Assembly: GCA_030147805.1 (NCBI GenBank)
Contig: JASBUR010000028.1
Coordinates: 1-61,039, forward strand
From: Sphingomonadaceae bacterium
Lineage (GTDB): Bacteria; Pseudomonadota; Alphaproteobacteria; Sphingomonadales; Sphingomonadaceae
Direction: 5' to 3'
DNA length: 61,039 nucleotides
Each line of letters opens with the position of its first letter. Position 1 is the stretch's first letter. Below the pieces are notes generated by a model. It searched no databases. It saw nothing but the letters and a program-made list of their open reading frames with translations, and was not told where the DNA came from. Shown here piece after piece: positions 36,545-45,349 of this stretch. Both the position numbers and the translations under genes were made by a program.

Positions 36545-37342
36545 CTACAGGAAGCGCGCCACCACGTCGCGGTAGCTGCGGCTGACCTTCACCTGCGCAC
36601 CGCTGCCGAGCACCAGGAAGCATTCGCCGTTGGTGTGCGGCTTGACCTGGCGCACCTGCTCGAGATTGACGATCGTCGAGCGATGGACGCGCTGGAACTT
36701 GCGCGGGTCGAGGCGCTTCTCGAGATCCTTCATCGTCTCGCGCAGGATCAGCGTGTTGTCGCCGGTGTAGATGCACATGTAATCGCCCGCCGCGTCGATG
36801 CGCTCGATGCTCTCGACGTCGACGCGGAAGATCTGGCCGCGGTCCTTGATGTTGATGAGCTTTTCGAACCGGTTCGACGCGGGCGCCTCGGCCGACGCCG
36901 GCATCTCCTGGACCGCATCGGGCGCGACCTCGGCGAGTAGCGTCTTCAGCCGCTCGGTCTCTTCGCCGGCGCGCTTCTCGGACAGCCGCTGGCGGATGCG
37001 CTCCATCGTCGCCGCCAGCCGCTCCTCCTCGACCGGCTTCATCAGATAGTCGATCGCCTGCGCTTCGAACGCCTTGAGCGCGAACTCGTTATAGGCGGTG
37101 ACGAACACGAACAGCGGCGGTTCGACCTCCATCAGTCCCGACACCACCGAGAATCCGTCGAAGCCGGGCATCTGGATGTCGAGGAAGACCAGATCGGGCT
37201 TGTGAGTCTTGATCGAGCGGATCGCTTCGCGGCCATTGGCGCAGCGATCGACGATCTCGACCTCGGGAAAGGCTTCGAGCCTGAGTTCCATGCCCTGGAT
37301 GGCGAGCGTCTCGTCATCGACGAGGATCGTCCGAATTTTCAC
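36545..37342 (-). CDS. LytTR-type response regulator
   Basis: Two-component regulator of 265 residues. The receiver domain has VDDETLAIQG, phospho-acceptor D55 in LVFLDIQMPG, and Lys in YLMKPVEEER. A charged linker leads to a LytTR DNA-binding domain (INIKDRGQIFRVDVESIERI, RKFQRVHRSTIVNLEQV, then HTNGECFLVLGSGAQVKVSR). Its ATG overlaps the TGA of the sensor kinase upstream (ATGA), so the two form a pair. LytTR regulators bind direct repeats near promoters; targets are unknown. Confidence 0.94.
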   Translation of the reverse strand: MKIRTILVDDETLAIQGMELRLEAFPEVEIVDRCANGREAIRSIKTHKPDLVFLDIQMPGFDGFSVVSGLMEVEPPLFVFVTAYNEFALKAFEAQAIDYLMKPVEEERLAATMERIRQRLSEKRAGEETERLKTLLAEVAPDAVQEMPASAEAPASNRFEKLINIKDRGQIFRVDVESIERIDAAGDYMCIYTGDNTLILRETMKDLEKRLDPRKFQRVHRSTIVNLEQVRQVKPHTNGECFLVLGSGAQVKVSRSYRDVVARFL

Positions 37343-38487
37343 TGAGCAGTCTCCTTCTGCGCCGCAGCGCTGACTGCCGGCCGGCCGTCGCCCAGGGGGG
37401 CGCCAGCCCCGAGGCCGGGCAGATAGGGAATGTCGATCGTCACGATCAGGCCATGGGGGTGATTGGGGCCGAGTTCGAAGCGGTGGTCGTTGCCATAGGC
37501 CTGCGCGAGACGATCCCTGATGTTCGCAAGTCCAACCCCCGAGGACGAATTGGGTTTCGGGGCCGCGTCATTCAACCCCGGGCCGGTATCGGCGACACTG
37601 ACGATCAGCCTGTCGCCGACGACGCGCGCGTCGAGCGCGATCTCGGCGCCTTCCTCCATCGGCGTGACCGCATATTTGACCGCGTTTTCAACGAGCGGCT
37701 GCAGCAGCAGCGAGGGGATCTGGCCCTGCGTGGCGCGCGGATCGACGTTGACGGTGAAGCGCAGCCGCTCCTCGAACCGCATCCGCTCGATGTCGAGATA
37801 AAGCCGCAGCGCCTCGACCTCCTGCGCCAGCGTCACCATCTGCGTCGGATCGCCGACGAGGCTGTAGCGCAGGAAGGACGACAGTCGCGACAGCATCGAA
37901 TTGGCGCGCTCGGTCTGCTTCAGGAGCACCAGCGTCGAGATCGAGTTGAGCGTGTTGAACAGGAAATGCGGGTTGAGCTGGTAGCGCAGCATCGCCAGCT
38001 GCGCGGCGTTGGCCTGCGCCGCGACCTTCAGCATCCGCTCCGACTGCGCCGACAGCAGCAGATAATAGTTGATGCCGTAATAGAGCGCCGTCCACGCGCC
38101 CAGCACCGACAGGTCGAGCAGGATCGCGCCGAAGAACTCGATGCCCACCGGGTTCCAGCCGGGCTCGTAGAGCCAGGCGTGGAAGCGCACCTCGATCACC
38201 GAGAACAGCAGCGCCGCACCCGCGAGGATCAGCAAGGTCAGCGGCCACATCAGGATCGGCCGCATGCGGATGATGCGGCGGAAGGCGGCGGCCATCAGCA
38301 GGGTCAGCGAGAATCCGGTCAGCGTCACGACGAAGGTGGGCAGGATGAAGGTGAGGCCCATCTTGTTCGCGAGCCCGCCGAGCGCGCGCAGCACGAAATA
38401 GGCGCCCCAGCCGCCACCCTGGAGGATCCAGAAGGCGCGGTTCTTGTCGGAAAAGAAGCTTTCGGTACGGAGGCCGGTTAGCGCCAT
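37339..38487 (-). CDS. LytS/YehU-type sensor histidine kinase
   Basis: Membrane sensor of 382 residues. The first 160 residues carry about four to five hydrophobic helices without a clear periplasmic sensor domain. The His_kinase domain (PF06580 type) has H174 in QLNPHFLFNTLNSIS; the ATPase domain has LLLQPLVENAVKYAV and the glycine boxes DTGPG and SGVGLANIRDRL. It should phosphorylate the LytTR regulator encoded right after it with a 4-base overlap. Signal unknown; related systems sense membrane state or pyruvate. Confidence 0.93.
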   Translation of the reverse strand: MALTGLRTESFFSDKNRAFWILQGGGWGAYFVLRALGGLANKMGLTFILPTFVVTLTGFSLTLLMAAAFRRIIRMRPILMWPLTLLILAGAALLFSVIEVRFHAWLYEPGWNPVGIEFFGAILLDLSVLGAWTALYYGINYYLLLSAQSERMLKVAAQANAAQLAMLRYQLNPHFLFNTLNSISTLVLLKQTERANSMLSRLSSFLRYSLVGDPTQMVTLAQEVEALRLYLDIERMRFEERLRFTVNVDPRATQGQIPSLLLQPLVENAVKYAVTPMEEGAEIALDARVVGDRLIVSVADTGPGLNDAAPKPNSSSGVGLANIRDRLAQAYGNDHRFELGPNHPHGLIVTIDIPYLPGLGAGAPLGDGRPAVSAAAQKETAQ

Positions 38488-38577
38488 GTCAGGCTATTAG
38501 CCCCGATGCCGCGCCATGGCGACAACCGTCGTGCGACGAACCGTTCGGCGCACGGGTTCGCCGGTCCTCGCCGTCGC

Positions 38578-38895
38578 TCAATCTTCGGGGGCGATGGCGA
38601 CCTTGAGGCCGTCGAGCTTGTCGGTGACCTCGATCTGGCACGACAGCCGCGACGCCGCAGTGCGGTGGTCCGAACTTTCGAGCAGGTCGCTCTCGTCGGC
38701 ATCGGGTCCGCCGACGACGTCGGTCCAGGCGGCGTCGACATGGACGTGGCAGGTCGCGCACGAGCAGCAGCCGCCGCACAGCGCCAGCAGCTCGTCGAAG
38801 CCCGCGTCGCGGATCGCCTCCATCACCGACAGGCCCGCCTGCGCGTCGATCGTGGTTTCCTGGCCGGAACGGGTGACGATGGTCAGCTTGGGCAT
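38578..38895 (-). CDS. 2Fe-2S ferredoxin (adrenodoxin type)
   Basis: Electron carrier of 105 residues. Cluster ligands C40, C46 and C49 in [12 protein letters not shown] and C86 in RLSCQIEV follow the C-x5-C-x2-C...C adrenodoxin/putidaredoxin pattern. Two extra cysteines, C43 and C44, lie in the binding loop, where most homologues have small residues. Such ferredoxins serve cytochrome P450s or Fe-S assembly; no P450 or reductase is near. ATG 38895 lies 27 bases from the start of the divergent glycosylase. Confidence 0.92.
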   Translation of the reverse strand: MPKLTIVTRSGQETTIDAQAGLSVMEAIRDAGFDELLALCGGCCSCATCHVHVDAAWTDVVGGPDADESDLLESSDHRTAASRLSCQIEVTDKLDGLKVAIAPED

Positions 38896-38922
38896 GTGGG
38901 CTCCGGTCGACGAAGGGACGAC

Positions 38923-39585
38923 ATGCGCCTATTAGGCGCGCGACGGGAAATCAAGCGGGTCGAGAAGATGGGACTGAGCGCCGAAGCGCTGCGCGAGGGG
39001 CTGGACGCGATCGCATCGATCGAGCCGCGCGTCGGCGCGGCCCTGCTCCGCGTCGGCTATCCGGCGCCGCGCATCCGCGAGCGCGGCTATGCCACGCTGC
39101 TTCGCACGATCATCGGCCAGCAGGTTTCGGTGAAGGCCGCCGACAGCATCTGGAATAAGCTCGCCGCCGCAGTCGGCGACATCGCCGACCCGGCGGCGCT
39201 GCTGCCGCTCGACGACGCGGCGTTGCGCGCCGCCGGCCTGTCGCGCCAGAAGGCAGCCTATGCGCGCAGCCTGGCCGCGCTGGCGGCGACCGGCGAGCTC
39301 GATTTCGCGGCGCTGCCCGCCGACGACGACGAGGCCGCCGCGCTGTTGTCGAAGGTGAAGGGCATCGGCCGCTGGTCAGCCGAGGTCTATCTGCTGTTCG
39401 CCGAGGGCCGCGCCGATGTCTGGCCGGCCGGCGACCTCGCGGTTCAGATCGAGATGGGTCGCATCATGGGGCTCGACGGCAAGCCGAGCGAACGGCTGAC
39501 GCGCGAACTGGCCGAGCCCTGGCGGCCGTATCGCGGGGCCGCCGCGGTCTTCCTGTGGCACCACTACGGCGCCGCAGCGCTCTAG
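38923..39585 (+). CDS. DNA-3-methyladenine glycosylase II (AlkA family)
   Basis: Base-excision repair glycosylase of 220 residues (205 if it starts at ATG 38968). The helix-hairpin-helix is [15 protein letters not shown] and the catalytic Asp is in [15 protein letters not shown], as in AlkA. It lacks the N-terminal AlkA_N beta domain, like the short MAG-type bacterial enzymes. [16 protein letters not shown] is the conserved early helix. I prefer ATG 38923 because GAAGGGA lies 4 bases before it; ATG 38968 has little Shine-Dalgarno. Removes alkylated purines. Confidence 0.9.
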   Translation: MRLLGARREIKRVEKMGLSAEALREGLDAIASIEPRVGAALLRVGYPAPRIRERGYATLLRTIIGQQVSVKAADSIWNKLAAAVGDIADPAALLPLDDAALRAAGLSRQKAAYARSLAALAATGELDFAALPADDDEAAALLSKVKGIGRWSAEVYLLFAEGRADVWPAGDLAVQIEMGRIMGLDGKPSERLTRELAEPWRPYRGAAAVFLWHHYGAAAL

Positions 39586-39727
39586 CGCCACGAAACGAGC
39601 GCTTTGCGCGACGACCCGAAGCGCTGAACCGGAGCTTAATGCAAATCAAGGAGTTAAGGGATGAGCGTCGCCCTGTCGGTTCGAGGCTCGCCGCCGTCTG
39701 CCAAAATAATCCGACCGAAGGAGGGGC

Positions 39728-40423
39728 ATGAACCGACTTATCGCCGCGCTCGCGCCTACCGATCGAGACGCGCTCGACGCCTGCCTCGCCGTCGACCGAT
39801 ACCGGCTCGGCGACGTTCTTCACCAGGCCGGCGAACCCATTAGCCACGTATATTTCCCCTACGACGCCATCGTCGCGCACAGTGCCGCGCAGGATGAGGG
39901 GGCGCCGGTCGAAACCGGCACCGTCGGCTGCGAGGGCGTCGTGGCGGCGGCGGCGTTGATCGGCGACGACCTGCCGTTCGAGCGCGCGATCGTCCAGGTG
40001 CCAGGCCGGATCGCCGCGATTCCCATCGACGCGGTGCAGCAGGTCCGCGCGCGCAGCGCGGCGTTCCGTGCGCTGATCGGCGCCTATGTTCAGGCCTATC
40101 TGGCGCAGATGGCGCAGTCGATCGTCTGCAACGCATCGCACACCAGCGAGGCGCGGCTGTCGCGCTGGCTGTTGATGTGTCTCGACCGCACGCGCGGTAC
40201 CGCACCCATTCCCTTCGACAACCGCATGCTCGCCGAAACGCTGGCGGTCGGCCGCCCGACCGTGACCGTCATTGCGAGCACGCTGCAGACCGCCGGCCTC
40301 GTGACTCTCGGACGCGAGGGGATCACCGTGATCGACCGCGAGGGCCTCGAGGAAGCGGCCTGCGATTGCTACGGCCGCGTGCGCCGGGTCTTCGAACGCG
40401 TGTTGCCGCTCAGCTATTCCTGA
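39728..40423 (+). CDS. Crp/Fnr family transcriptional regulator (copy 1)
   Basis: Regulator of 231 residues: N-terminal cyclic-nucleotide-binding-like domain (about 5-125, with HVYFPYDAIVAHS and VGCEGVV) and a C-terminal Crp-type winged helix (RMLAETLAVGRPTVTVIASTLQTAGL as helix-turn-helix, given in part as LAVGRPTVTVIASTL). The cAMP-contact Arg/Ser pattern of E. coli Crp is not seen, and there is no Fnr Cys set, so effector is unknown. About 45-50 percent identical by eye to the next gene, MNRLxAALxPxDRD at the start, implying tandem duplication. AAGGAG lies just before the ATG. Confidence 0.9.
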   Translation: MNRLIAALAPTDRDALDACLAVDRYRLGDVLHQAGEPISHVYFPYDAIVAHSAAQDEGAPVETGTVGCEGVVAAAALIGDDLPFERAIVQVPGRIAAIPIDAVQQVRARSAAFRALIGAYVQAYLAQMAQSIVCNASHTSEARLSRWLLMCLDRTRGTAPIPFDNRMLAETLAVGRPTVTVIASTLQTAGLVTLGREGITVIDREGLEEAACDCYGRVRRVFERVLPLSYS

Positions 40424-40655
40424 TGGCCGGCGCGCCCGCGGCGTGCATCTGCTATAAAAAGCTGTGGCCTCTGTCCGCTAGACGACAGAAGGGCAGCGCC
40501 GTGAGCGGTACAAAATGTCAGTTTTTGTTGCGGGTTGGTCCAGGGGGGACTGCGATTCAGCACGATCGAACTTTCAGCGACACAAGTCGTTACGATGCCG
40601 CGTGGGGCGCTCATGAGAGGAGCGATGCCCCCTGGCGCATCGCCGGGATCGAGGC
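40424..40655. other. intergenic region between the two Crp-like genes
   Basis: 232 bases with less GC than the surroundings and an A/T-rich patch near 40452-40470 and 40510-40530. I see no reading frame with a ribosome-binding site, no clear -35/-10 pair and no terminator. It likely holds the copy 2 promoter; a small RNA cannot be excluded. Confidence 0.4.
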
Positions 40656-41351
40656 ATGAACCGCCTGCTCGCGGCATTGGAGCCGCATGATCGCGATCGG
40701 CTGAAGCCGCATCTCAAGGAAACGCACCTCGACCGGGGCCGCGTGCTGTTCGAAGCCGGCCAGCCGATCGACCAGGTCTATTTCCCGACCGGCGGGATCG
40801 TCTCGCTCGTGTCGCTGCAGGAGGACGGCGGCAGCGTCGAGACCGGTGCCGTCGGCTGCGAGGGCGTCGTCGCCATCGACTGCCTGCTCGGCGACCGCAT
40901 CAGCTACAATCGGGCCGTCGTCCAGCTTCCCGGCGGCGCGCGCTACCTGCCGACCGCAGCATTCCTCGACCTGTGGGAGGACAGCCCAAGCTTCCGGCGC
41001 GCGATCATGGCGTACAACCATGCCTTCTCGGCGCTGATCTTCCAGTCGGTCGCCTGCAACATCAGCCATTCGGCCGAGGTGCGGCTGGCACGCTGGATCC
41101 TGATGTGCCTCGATCGTTGTGGCGACGGCGAGACGGTCGCGCTCACGCACGAATATCTCGCCGACATGCTCGGCGTCGGGCGCCCGACGATCACCGTCGT
41201 CGCGCGCACGCTGCAGGCAGCCGGCCTGATCCGCTACAGCCGCGGCGTCATCACCGTCCTCGACCGCGCCGGCCTCGAGGCGGCGAGCTGCGAATGCTAT
41301 TGGAAGGTCCGCGAGACCTTCGAGCGCGTGCTGCCGGGCAGCTTCAGCTAG
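40656..41351 (+). CDS. Crp/Fnr family transcriptional regulator (copy 2)
   Basis: Same length (231 residues) and layout as copy 1: sensor domain with QVYFPTGGIVSLVSLQ and VGCEGVVAIDCLLGD, then winged helix with LGVGRPTITVVARTLQAAGL. Both end FERVLPxSxS. The shared VETGxVGCEGVV motif belongs to a Crp-like group common in sphingomonads and rhizobia without classical cAMP residues. The 232-base gap to copy 1 has no other gene and probably its own promoter. Confidence 0.9.
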   Translation: MNRLLAALEPHDRDRLKPHLKETHLDRGRVLFEAGQPIDQVYFPTGGIVSLVSLQEDGGSVETGAVGCEGVVAIDCLLGDRISYNRAVVQLPGGARYLPTAAFLDLWEDSPSFRRAIMAYNHAFSALIFQSVACNISHSAEVRLARWILMCLDRCGDGETVALTHEYLADMLGVGRPTITVVARTLQAAGLIRYSRGVITVLDRAGLEAASCECYWKVRETFERVLPGSFS

Positions 41352-41436
41352 GGTTCGCCGCGACCGCCAGCGCTGCGAAAGCCGGGATGACCCAAAGTCG
41401 CTCGGGACCCGCCGCCTACAGAGCTCGACTCTCCGC

Positions 41437-41451
41437 GCTCAGGGTGAGCGC
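41437..41451. repeat. half copy of the 35-bp REP-like repeat
   Basis: GCTCAGGGTGAGCGC is identical to the outer half of the repeat bounding the GIY-YIG cassette. It lies downstream of Crp copy 2. A nearby GCCGGGATGAC (about 41383-41393) resembles an arm of the second repeat family. Confidence 0.5.
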
Positions 41452-41477
41452 CTAAAGGCGCCGGTCGTCAGCCATTA

Positions 41478-42143
41478 TTACGCCGCCAGCGGAAAGCGCA
41501 GCAGGCGGTCGGGCGTCGGCACCAGCGCCTGCGCCGGCCGTCCGACCGCGCGGCCGATCGCCGGGTCGGCGGCATCGAGCCCGCCGGTCAGCGCGCCGAA
41601 CGCCGGCAGGATGAGCTTGCGGTCGCTGTGCACGAAGCAGCGCCGCGCGATACGGCGACCGCGCACGGTGATCCGGAGCTTGGGGTGGAAATGCCCCGAG
41701 ATCTCGGGCCGCGTCTCGTCCGGCCGCGCCTCGTGGCGCAACAGCAGTCCGTCGACCTCGATCTCGTCGACGACCCGCCCGCCGACGCCGCCGTCGAGAT
41801 GCGGGTCGTGGTTGCCGACCACCCAGGTCCAGTCGAGCGTCGTGGTCAGTGCGTCGAGCATGCCCCGCGCGCGCGCCGGCATGCGATCGATGCCGCGCAG
41901 ATCGTGGAAGCTGTCGCCAAGGCACCAGAGTTCGCGCGCGCCGCTCGCCGTGACCAGCGAGTCGAGCCGCGCCAGCGTCTCGACGCTGTCATAGGGCGGC
42001 AGCAGCTGGCCGAACGAGGCGAACCAGCTGGCCTTTTCGAAGTGAAGGTCGGCGACAAGCAGCGCGCCGCGCGCCGGCCAGTAGAGCGCGGCGTCGGGCA
42101 TCGGGATGAAGTCGTGGCCGCCGAACAGAACGGAAACACTCAT
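41478..42143 (-). CDS. pdeM: ligase-associated DNA damage response endonuclease PdeM
   Basis: Metallophosphoesterase of 221 residues. Metal-binding motifs in order: VADLHFEKASWF, LGDSFHDL, VGNHDPH and SGHFHPKL. The family is named for its constant link with an ATP-dependent ligase, an Lhr-like helicase and an exonuclease, all present in this window. It follows the helicase gene by 46 bases on the same strand and is probably co-transcribed. Substrate is presumed to be damaged DNA ends, from context only. Confidence 0.93.
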   Translation of the reverse strand: MSVSVLFGGHDFIPMPDAALYWPARGALLVADLHFEKASWFASFGQLLPPYDSVETLARLDSLVTASGARELWCLGDSFHDLRGIDRMPARARGMLDALTTTLDWTWVVGNHDPHLDGGVGGRVVDEIEVDGLLLRHEARPDETRPEISGHFHPKLRITVRGRRIARRCFVHSDRKLILPAFGALTGGLDAADPAIGRAVGRPAQALVPTPDRLLRFPLAA

Positions 42144-42189
42144 CTGCCGTCTATACGGTCGGCGGCGCCTTTCGGGAAGGGCGGCCGCC

Positions 42190-44610
42190 TCAGCTCATCG
42201 CTTCGGCGATGATCGCGTCGGCTTCGGCGAGCAGCGCGTCGTCGGTCGCCTCGCCTTCGACGCGCTGGCGGCCGAGATCGAGCAGGATCGGCACCGCGAG
42301 CGGCGACACGCGGTCGAGCGCCCGGTGCACCATCGCATGCTGCGATCGTTCGAGCAGGCTGTTGAGCCGCGCGATGTCCGACAGCTTGGTACGCGCGTCG
42401 GCCCAGGCCGCCTGCAGCAGCAGGTGATCGGGCTCGTATTTCTTGAGCACGTCGTAGATGAGGTCCGAGGAGAAGGTCACCTGCTGGCCGGTCTTCTTCT
42501 TGCCCGGGTGCTGACGCTCGATCAGCCCGGCGATGATCGCCACCTCGCGGAACGACTTCTTGAGGAAGGGCGACGCCGCCATCCACTCGGCGAGCTCGTC
42601 CTCGAGCACCTCGGGCGACAGCAGGGGTTTCGGATCGGTGACCGGCTCCAACGACCACACCGACAGCACATAGTCCGAGCCGACGAAGCCGAGCGGCTTC
42701 AGCCCGGCGCGCTCCATGCGCTGCGTCATCAGCATGCCGAGCGTCTGGTGCGCGTTGCGCCCCTCGAAACCATAGATGACGACATAGTGGCGCTTGTCGC
42801 GCTCGAAGGTTTCGACGAGCAGCGTGCCCGGCGCCGGCAGCTCGGACTTCTCGTTCTGCAGGTGCAGCCATTCGTGGACGTCGGGCGGCATGCGGTCCCA
42901 CTGCGACGGCGTCGCCATCAGCGCCTGGACGCGATCGGCGAGGTTGGTGGTGAGCGGCAGCCGCGCCCCCATGTAGGAAGGGACGCTCGGGTCGCCGCGC
43001 CCCGTCGTCACCTGGATGTCGGCGCCGTCGAAGCCGGTCACCTCGAGCGTCAGCCCGGCGAACATGAAGCTGTCGCCGATACGCAGCTGCGATCCGAACC
43101 ATTCCTCGATCTGCCCGAGGCGGCGGCCGCGCCGCCGCCCGATCACCACGTTCATCATCGCCGCCTCGACGATGACCCCGGCGTTGAGCCGATGCTGCTG
43201 CACCATGCGCGGGTGGCTGACGCGGTAGCTGCCGTCGCCTTGCAGCGTGAGCCGTTTGAAGCGGTCGTAGGCCCTGAGCGCGTAGCCGCCATTCTCGACG
43301 AACCCCAGCGTCTTGTCGAACAGCTCGCGCGGCAGGCCGGCATAGGGCGAGCTCGATCGGATCTCCTGATACATCGCCTCGGGCGCGAACGGCGCCGCGC
43401 AGGCGACGCCCATCAGATGCTGCGCCAGCACGTCGAGGCTGCCGGGACGGAAGACCTCCTCGTCGAGCTCATGCTCGGCGACCGCGTCGACCGCCGCCAC
43501 CGCCTCGAGGTATTCGAAGCGATTGCCGGGCACGATCACCGCCTTCGACGGCTCGTCCATGCGGTGGTTGGCGCGGCCGATGCGCTGCAGCAGCCGCGAC
43601 GAGCCCTTGGGCGCGCCCATCTGCACGACGAGATCGACGTCGCCCCAGTCGATGCCGAGGTCGAGGCTGGCGGTGGCGACGATGGCGCGCAGCTTGCCCG
43701 CCGACATCGCCGCCTCGGTCTTGCGCCGCGCCTCGGGGGCGAGGCTGCCATGGTGGATGCCGATCGGCAGCGCATCGTCGTTGACGTTCCACAGGTCGCG
43801 AAAGGTCAGCTCGGCGACGGCGCGGGTGTTGACGAAGACGATGGTGAGCTTGTGCGCGGCGATCAGCTTGTAGACCTCGCGCGCCGCGTGCAGGCCGGTA
43901 TGGCCGGTCCACGGGATCCGCCCCTCGGGCACCAGCACGCCGACCTGCGGCTCGGCGCCGGGGTCGCCCTGCACCAGCGTGACGCTCTCGGCATCGGCAT
44001 CGGGCGCCAGCCAGCCCTGATAGGCCTCGGGATCGCCGATCGTCGCCGACAGGCCAACGCGGCGCAAGCCGGGGTTGATCGCCTGCAGCCGCGCCATCGC
44101 GAGGTTGAGCAGGTCGCCGCGCTTGGTGTTGGCAAAGGCGTGGACCTCGTCGACGATGATCGTCCGCACGCCCTTCAGCAGTTCGAAGCTGTCGGGATAG
44201 GTGATCAGCAGCGACAGCGATTCGGGCGTGGTCAGCAGAATATGCGGCGGCCGTTCGCGCTGCCGGAGCTTGCGGTCGGACGGCGTGTCGCCGGTGCGCG
44301 TCTCGACGGTGATCGACAGCCCCATCTCGGCGATCGGCGCGAGCAGATTGCGCTGCACGTCGACCGCGAGCGCCTTCAGCGGCGAGACATAGATCGTGTG
44401 CAGCCGCTCCGCGGCCGGCGCGGCGATCAGCTCGGCGAGCGTCGGCAGGAAGCCGGCGAGCGTCTTGCCCGCGCCGGTCGGCGCGACGAGCAGCGCATGG
44501 TCTCCGGCGGCGCCCGCCGCCAGCATCTCGGCCTGGTGCCGCCGCAGCGCCCAGCCGCGCGCGGCGAGCCAGTCGGCGATCACGGGCGGGAGAGTCACGG
44601 TTTCGGCCAT
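42190..44610 (-). CDS. ligase-associated DNA damage response DEXH box helicase (Lhr-like)
   Basis: Superfamily 2 helicase of 806 residues. Walker A APTGAGKTLAGF is near residue 42, the DEVH box is in IIVDEVHAFANTKRG, and the helicase C domain has IVATASLDLGIDWGDVD and RIGRANHRMDEPSKA. The C-terminal winged-helix and Lhr-type domains complete the usual 800-residue length. Family members unwind DNA 3' to 5'. Gene order helicase-pdeM is standard for this repair set. Confidence 0.94.
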   Translation of the reverse strand: MAETVTLPPVIADWLAARGWALRRHQAEMLAAGAAGDHALLVAPTGAGKTLAGFLPTLAELIAAPAAERLHTIYVSPLKALAVDVQRNLLAPIAEMGLSITVETRTGDTPSDRKLRQRERPPHILLTTPESLSLLITYPDSFELLKGVRTIIVDEVHAFANTKRGDLLNLAMARLQAINPGLRRVGLSATIGDPEAYQGWLAPDADAESVTLVQGDPGAEPQVGVLVPEGRIPWTGHTGLHAAREVYKLIAAHKLTIVFVNTRAVAELTFRDLWNVNDDALPIGIHHGSLAPEARRKTEAAMSAGKLRAIVATASLDLGIDWGDVDLVVQMGAPKGSSRLLQRIGRANHRMDEPSKAVIVPGNRFEYLEAVAAVDAVAEHELDEEVFRPGSLDVLAQHLMGVACAAPFAPEAMYQEIRSSSPYAGLPRELFDKTLGFVENGGYALRAYDRFKRLTLQGDGSYRVSHPRMVQQHRLNAGVIVEAAMMNVVIGRRRGRRLGQIEEWFGSQLRIGDSFMFAGLTLEVTGFDGADIQVTTGRGDPSVPSYMGARLPLTTNLADRVQALMATPSQWDRMPPDVHEWLHLQNEKSELPAPGTLLVETFERDKRHYVVIYGFEGRNAHQTLGMLMTQRMERAGLKPLGFVGSDYVLSVWSLEPVTDPKPLLSPEVLEDELAEWMAASPFLKKSFREVAIIAGLIERQHPGKKKTGQQVTFSSDLIYDVLKKYEPDHLLLQAAWADARTKLSDIARLNSLLERSQHAMVHRALDRVSPLAVPILLDLGRQRVEGEATDDALLAEADAIIAEAMS

Positions 44611-44687
44611 CGAGTCACGCTAACGCTCGACTCCGCCGTACGGCAACAGCATACTGGCACAAACAGGGAACAACCAGGAGGATTCGC

Positions 44688-45314
44688 ATGGCTGAGATCG
44701 TCTTGTACACCAACCCGATGTCGCGCGGGCGGATCGCCCGCTGGATGCTCGAGGAGATCGGCCAGCCCTATCGCACCGAAGTGCTCGACTACGGCACGAC
44801 GATGAAGGCGCCCGCCTATCTGGCGATCAACCCGATGGGCAAGGTACCGGCGATCACGCATGGCGACGCCGTCGTGACCGAGGGTGCGGCGATCTGCGCC
44901 TATCTTGCCGACGCCTTCCCCGAGGCGGGGTTGCGCCCGGCGCCGGGCACGCGCGAGGCCGCCGCTTACTATCGCTGGCTGTTCTTCGCCGCCGGCCCGG
45001 TCGAGGCGGCGGTGACCAACAAGTCGATGGGCTGGGACGTCCCCGACGACAAGAAGATGATGGCGGGCTACGGCAGCTTCGACGATGTGATCGCGGCGCT
45101 CGAACGCGCCGTGGGCTCGAGCGACTATGTCGCCGGCGACCGCTTCACCGCCGCCGACGTCTATTTCGGCTCGCAGATCGGCTGGGGAATGATGTTCGGC
45201 TCGATCGAGAAGCGCCCGGCTTTCGAAGCCTATTGGGATCGCCTCTCCAGCCGCCCCGCCGCCGTGCGCGCGCGCGCGCTCGACGACGCGCTGATGCCGA
45301 AACCGGCGGCATGA
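44688..45314 (+). CDS. glutathione S-transferase family protein
   Basis: Soluble enzyme of 208 residues: thioredoxin-like N-domain (IVLYTNPMSRGRIARWMLEE, with Ser in NPMSRG as likely catalytic residue; GKVPAITHGDAVVTEGAAI carrying the cis-Pro and the Glu-Gly pair that bind glutathione) and an all-helical C-domain with DRFTAADVYFGSQI. An AGGAGG Shine-Dalgarno lies before the ATG. It sits between the divergent helicase and the exonuclease of the repair set; a link to repair is not implied by sequence. Confidence 0.92.
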   Translation: MAEIVLYTNPMSRGRIARWMLEEIGQPYRTEVLDYGTTMKAPAYLAINPMGKVPAITHGDAVVTEGAAICAYLADAFPEAGLRPAPGTREAAAYYRWLFFAAGPVEAAVTNKSMGWDVPDDKKMMAGYGSFDDVIAALERAVGSSDYVAGDRFTAADVYFGSQIGWGMMFGSIEKRPAFEAYWDRLSSRPAAVRARALDDALMPKPAA

Positions 45315-45349
45315 TGGAACTTCGCCGCCGCTGCGCCGATTAGTCGGCG

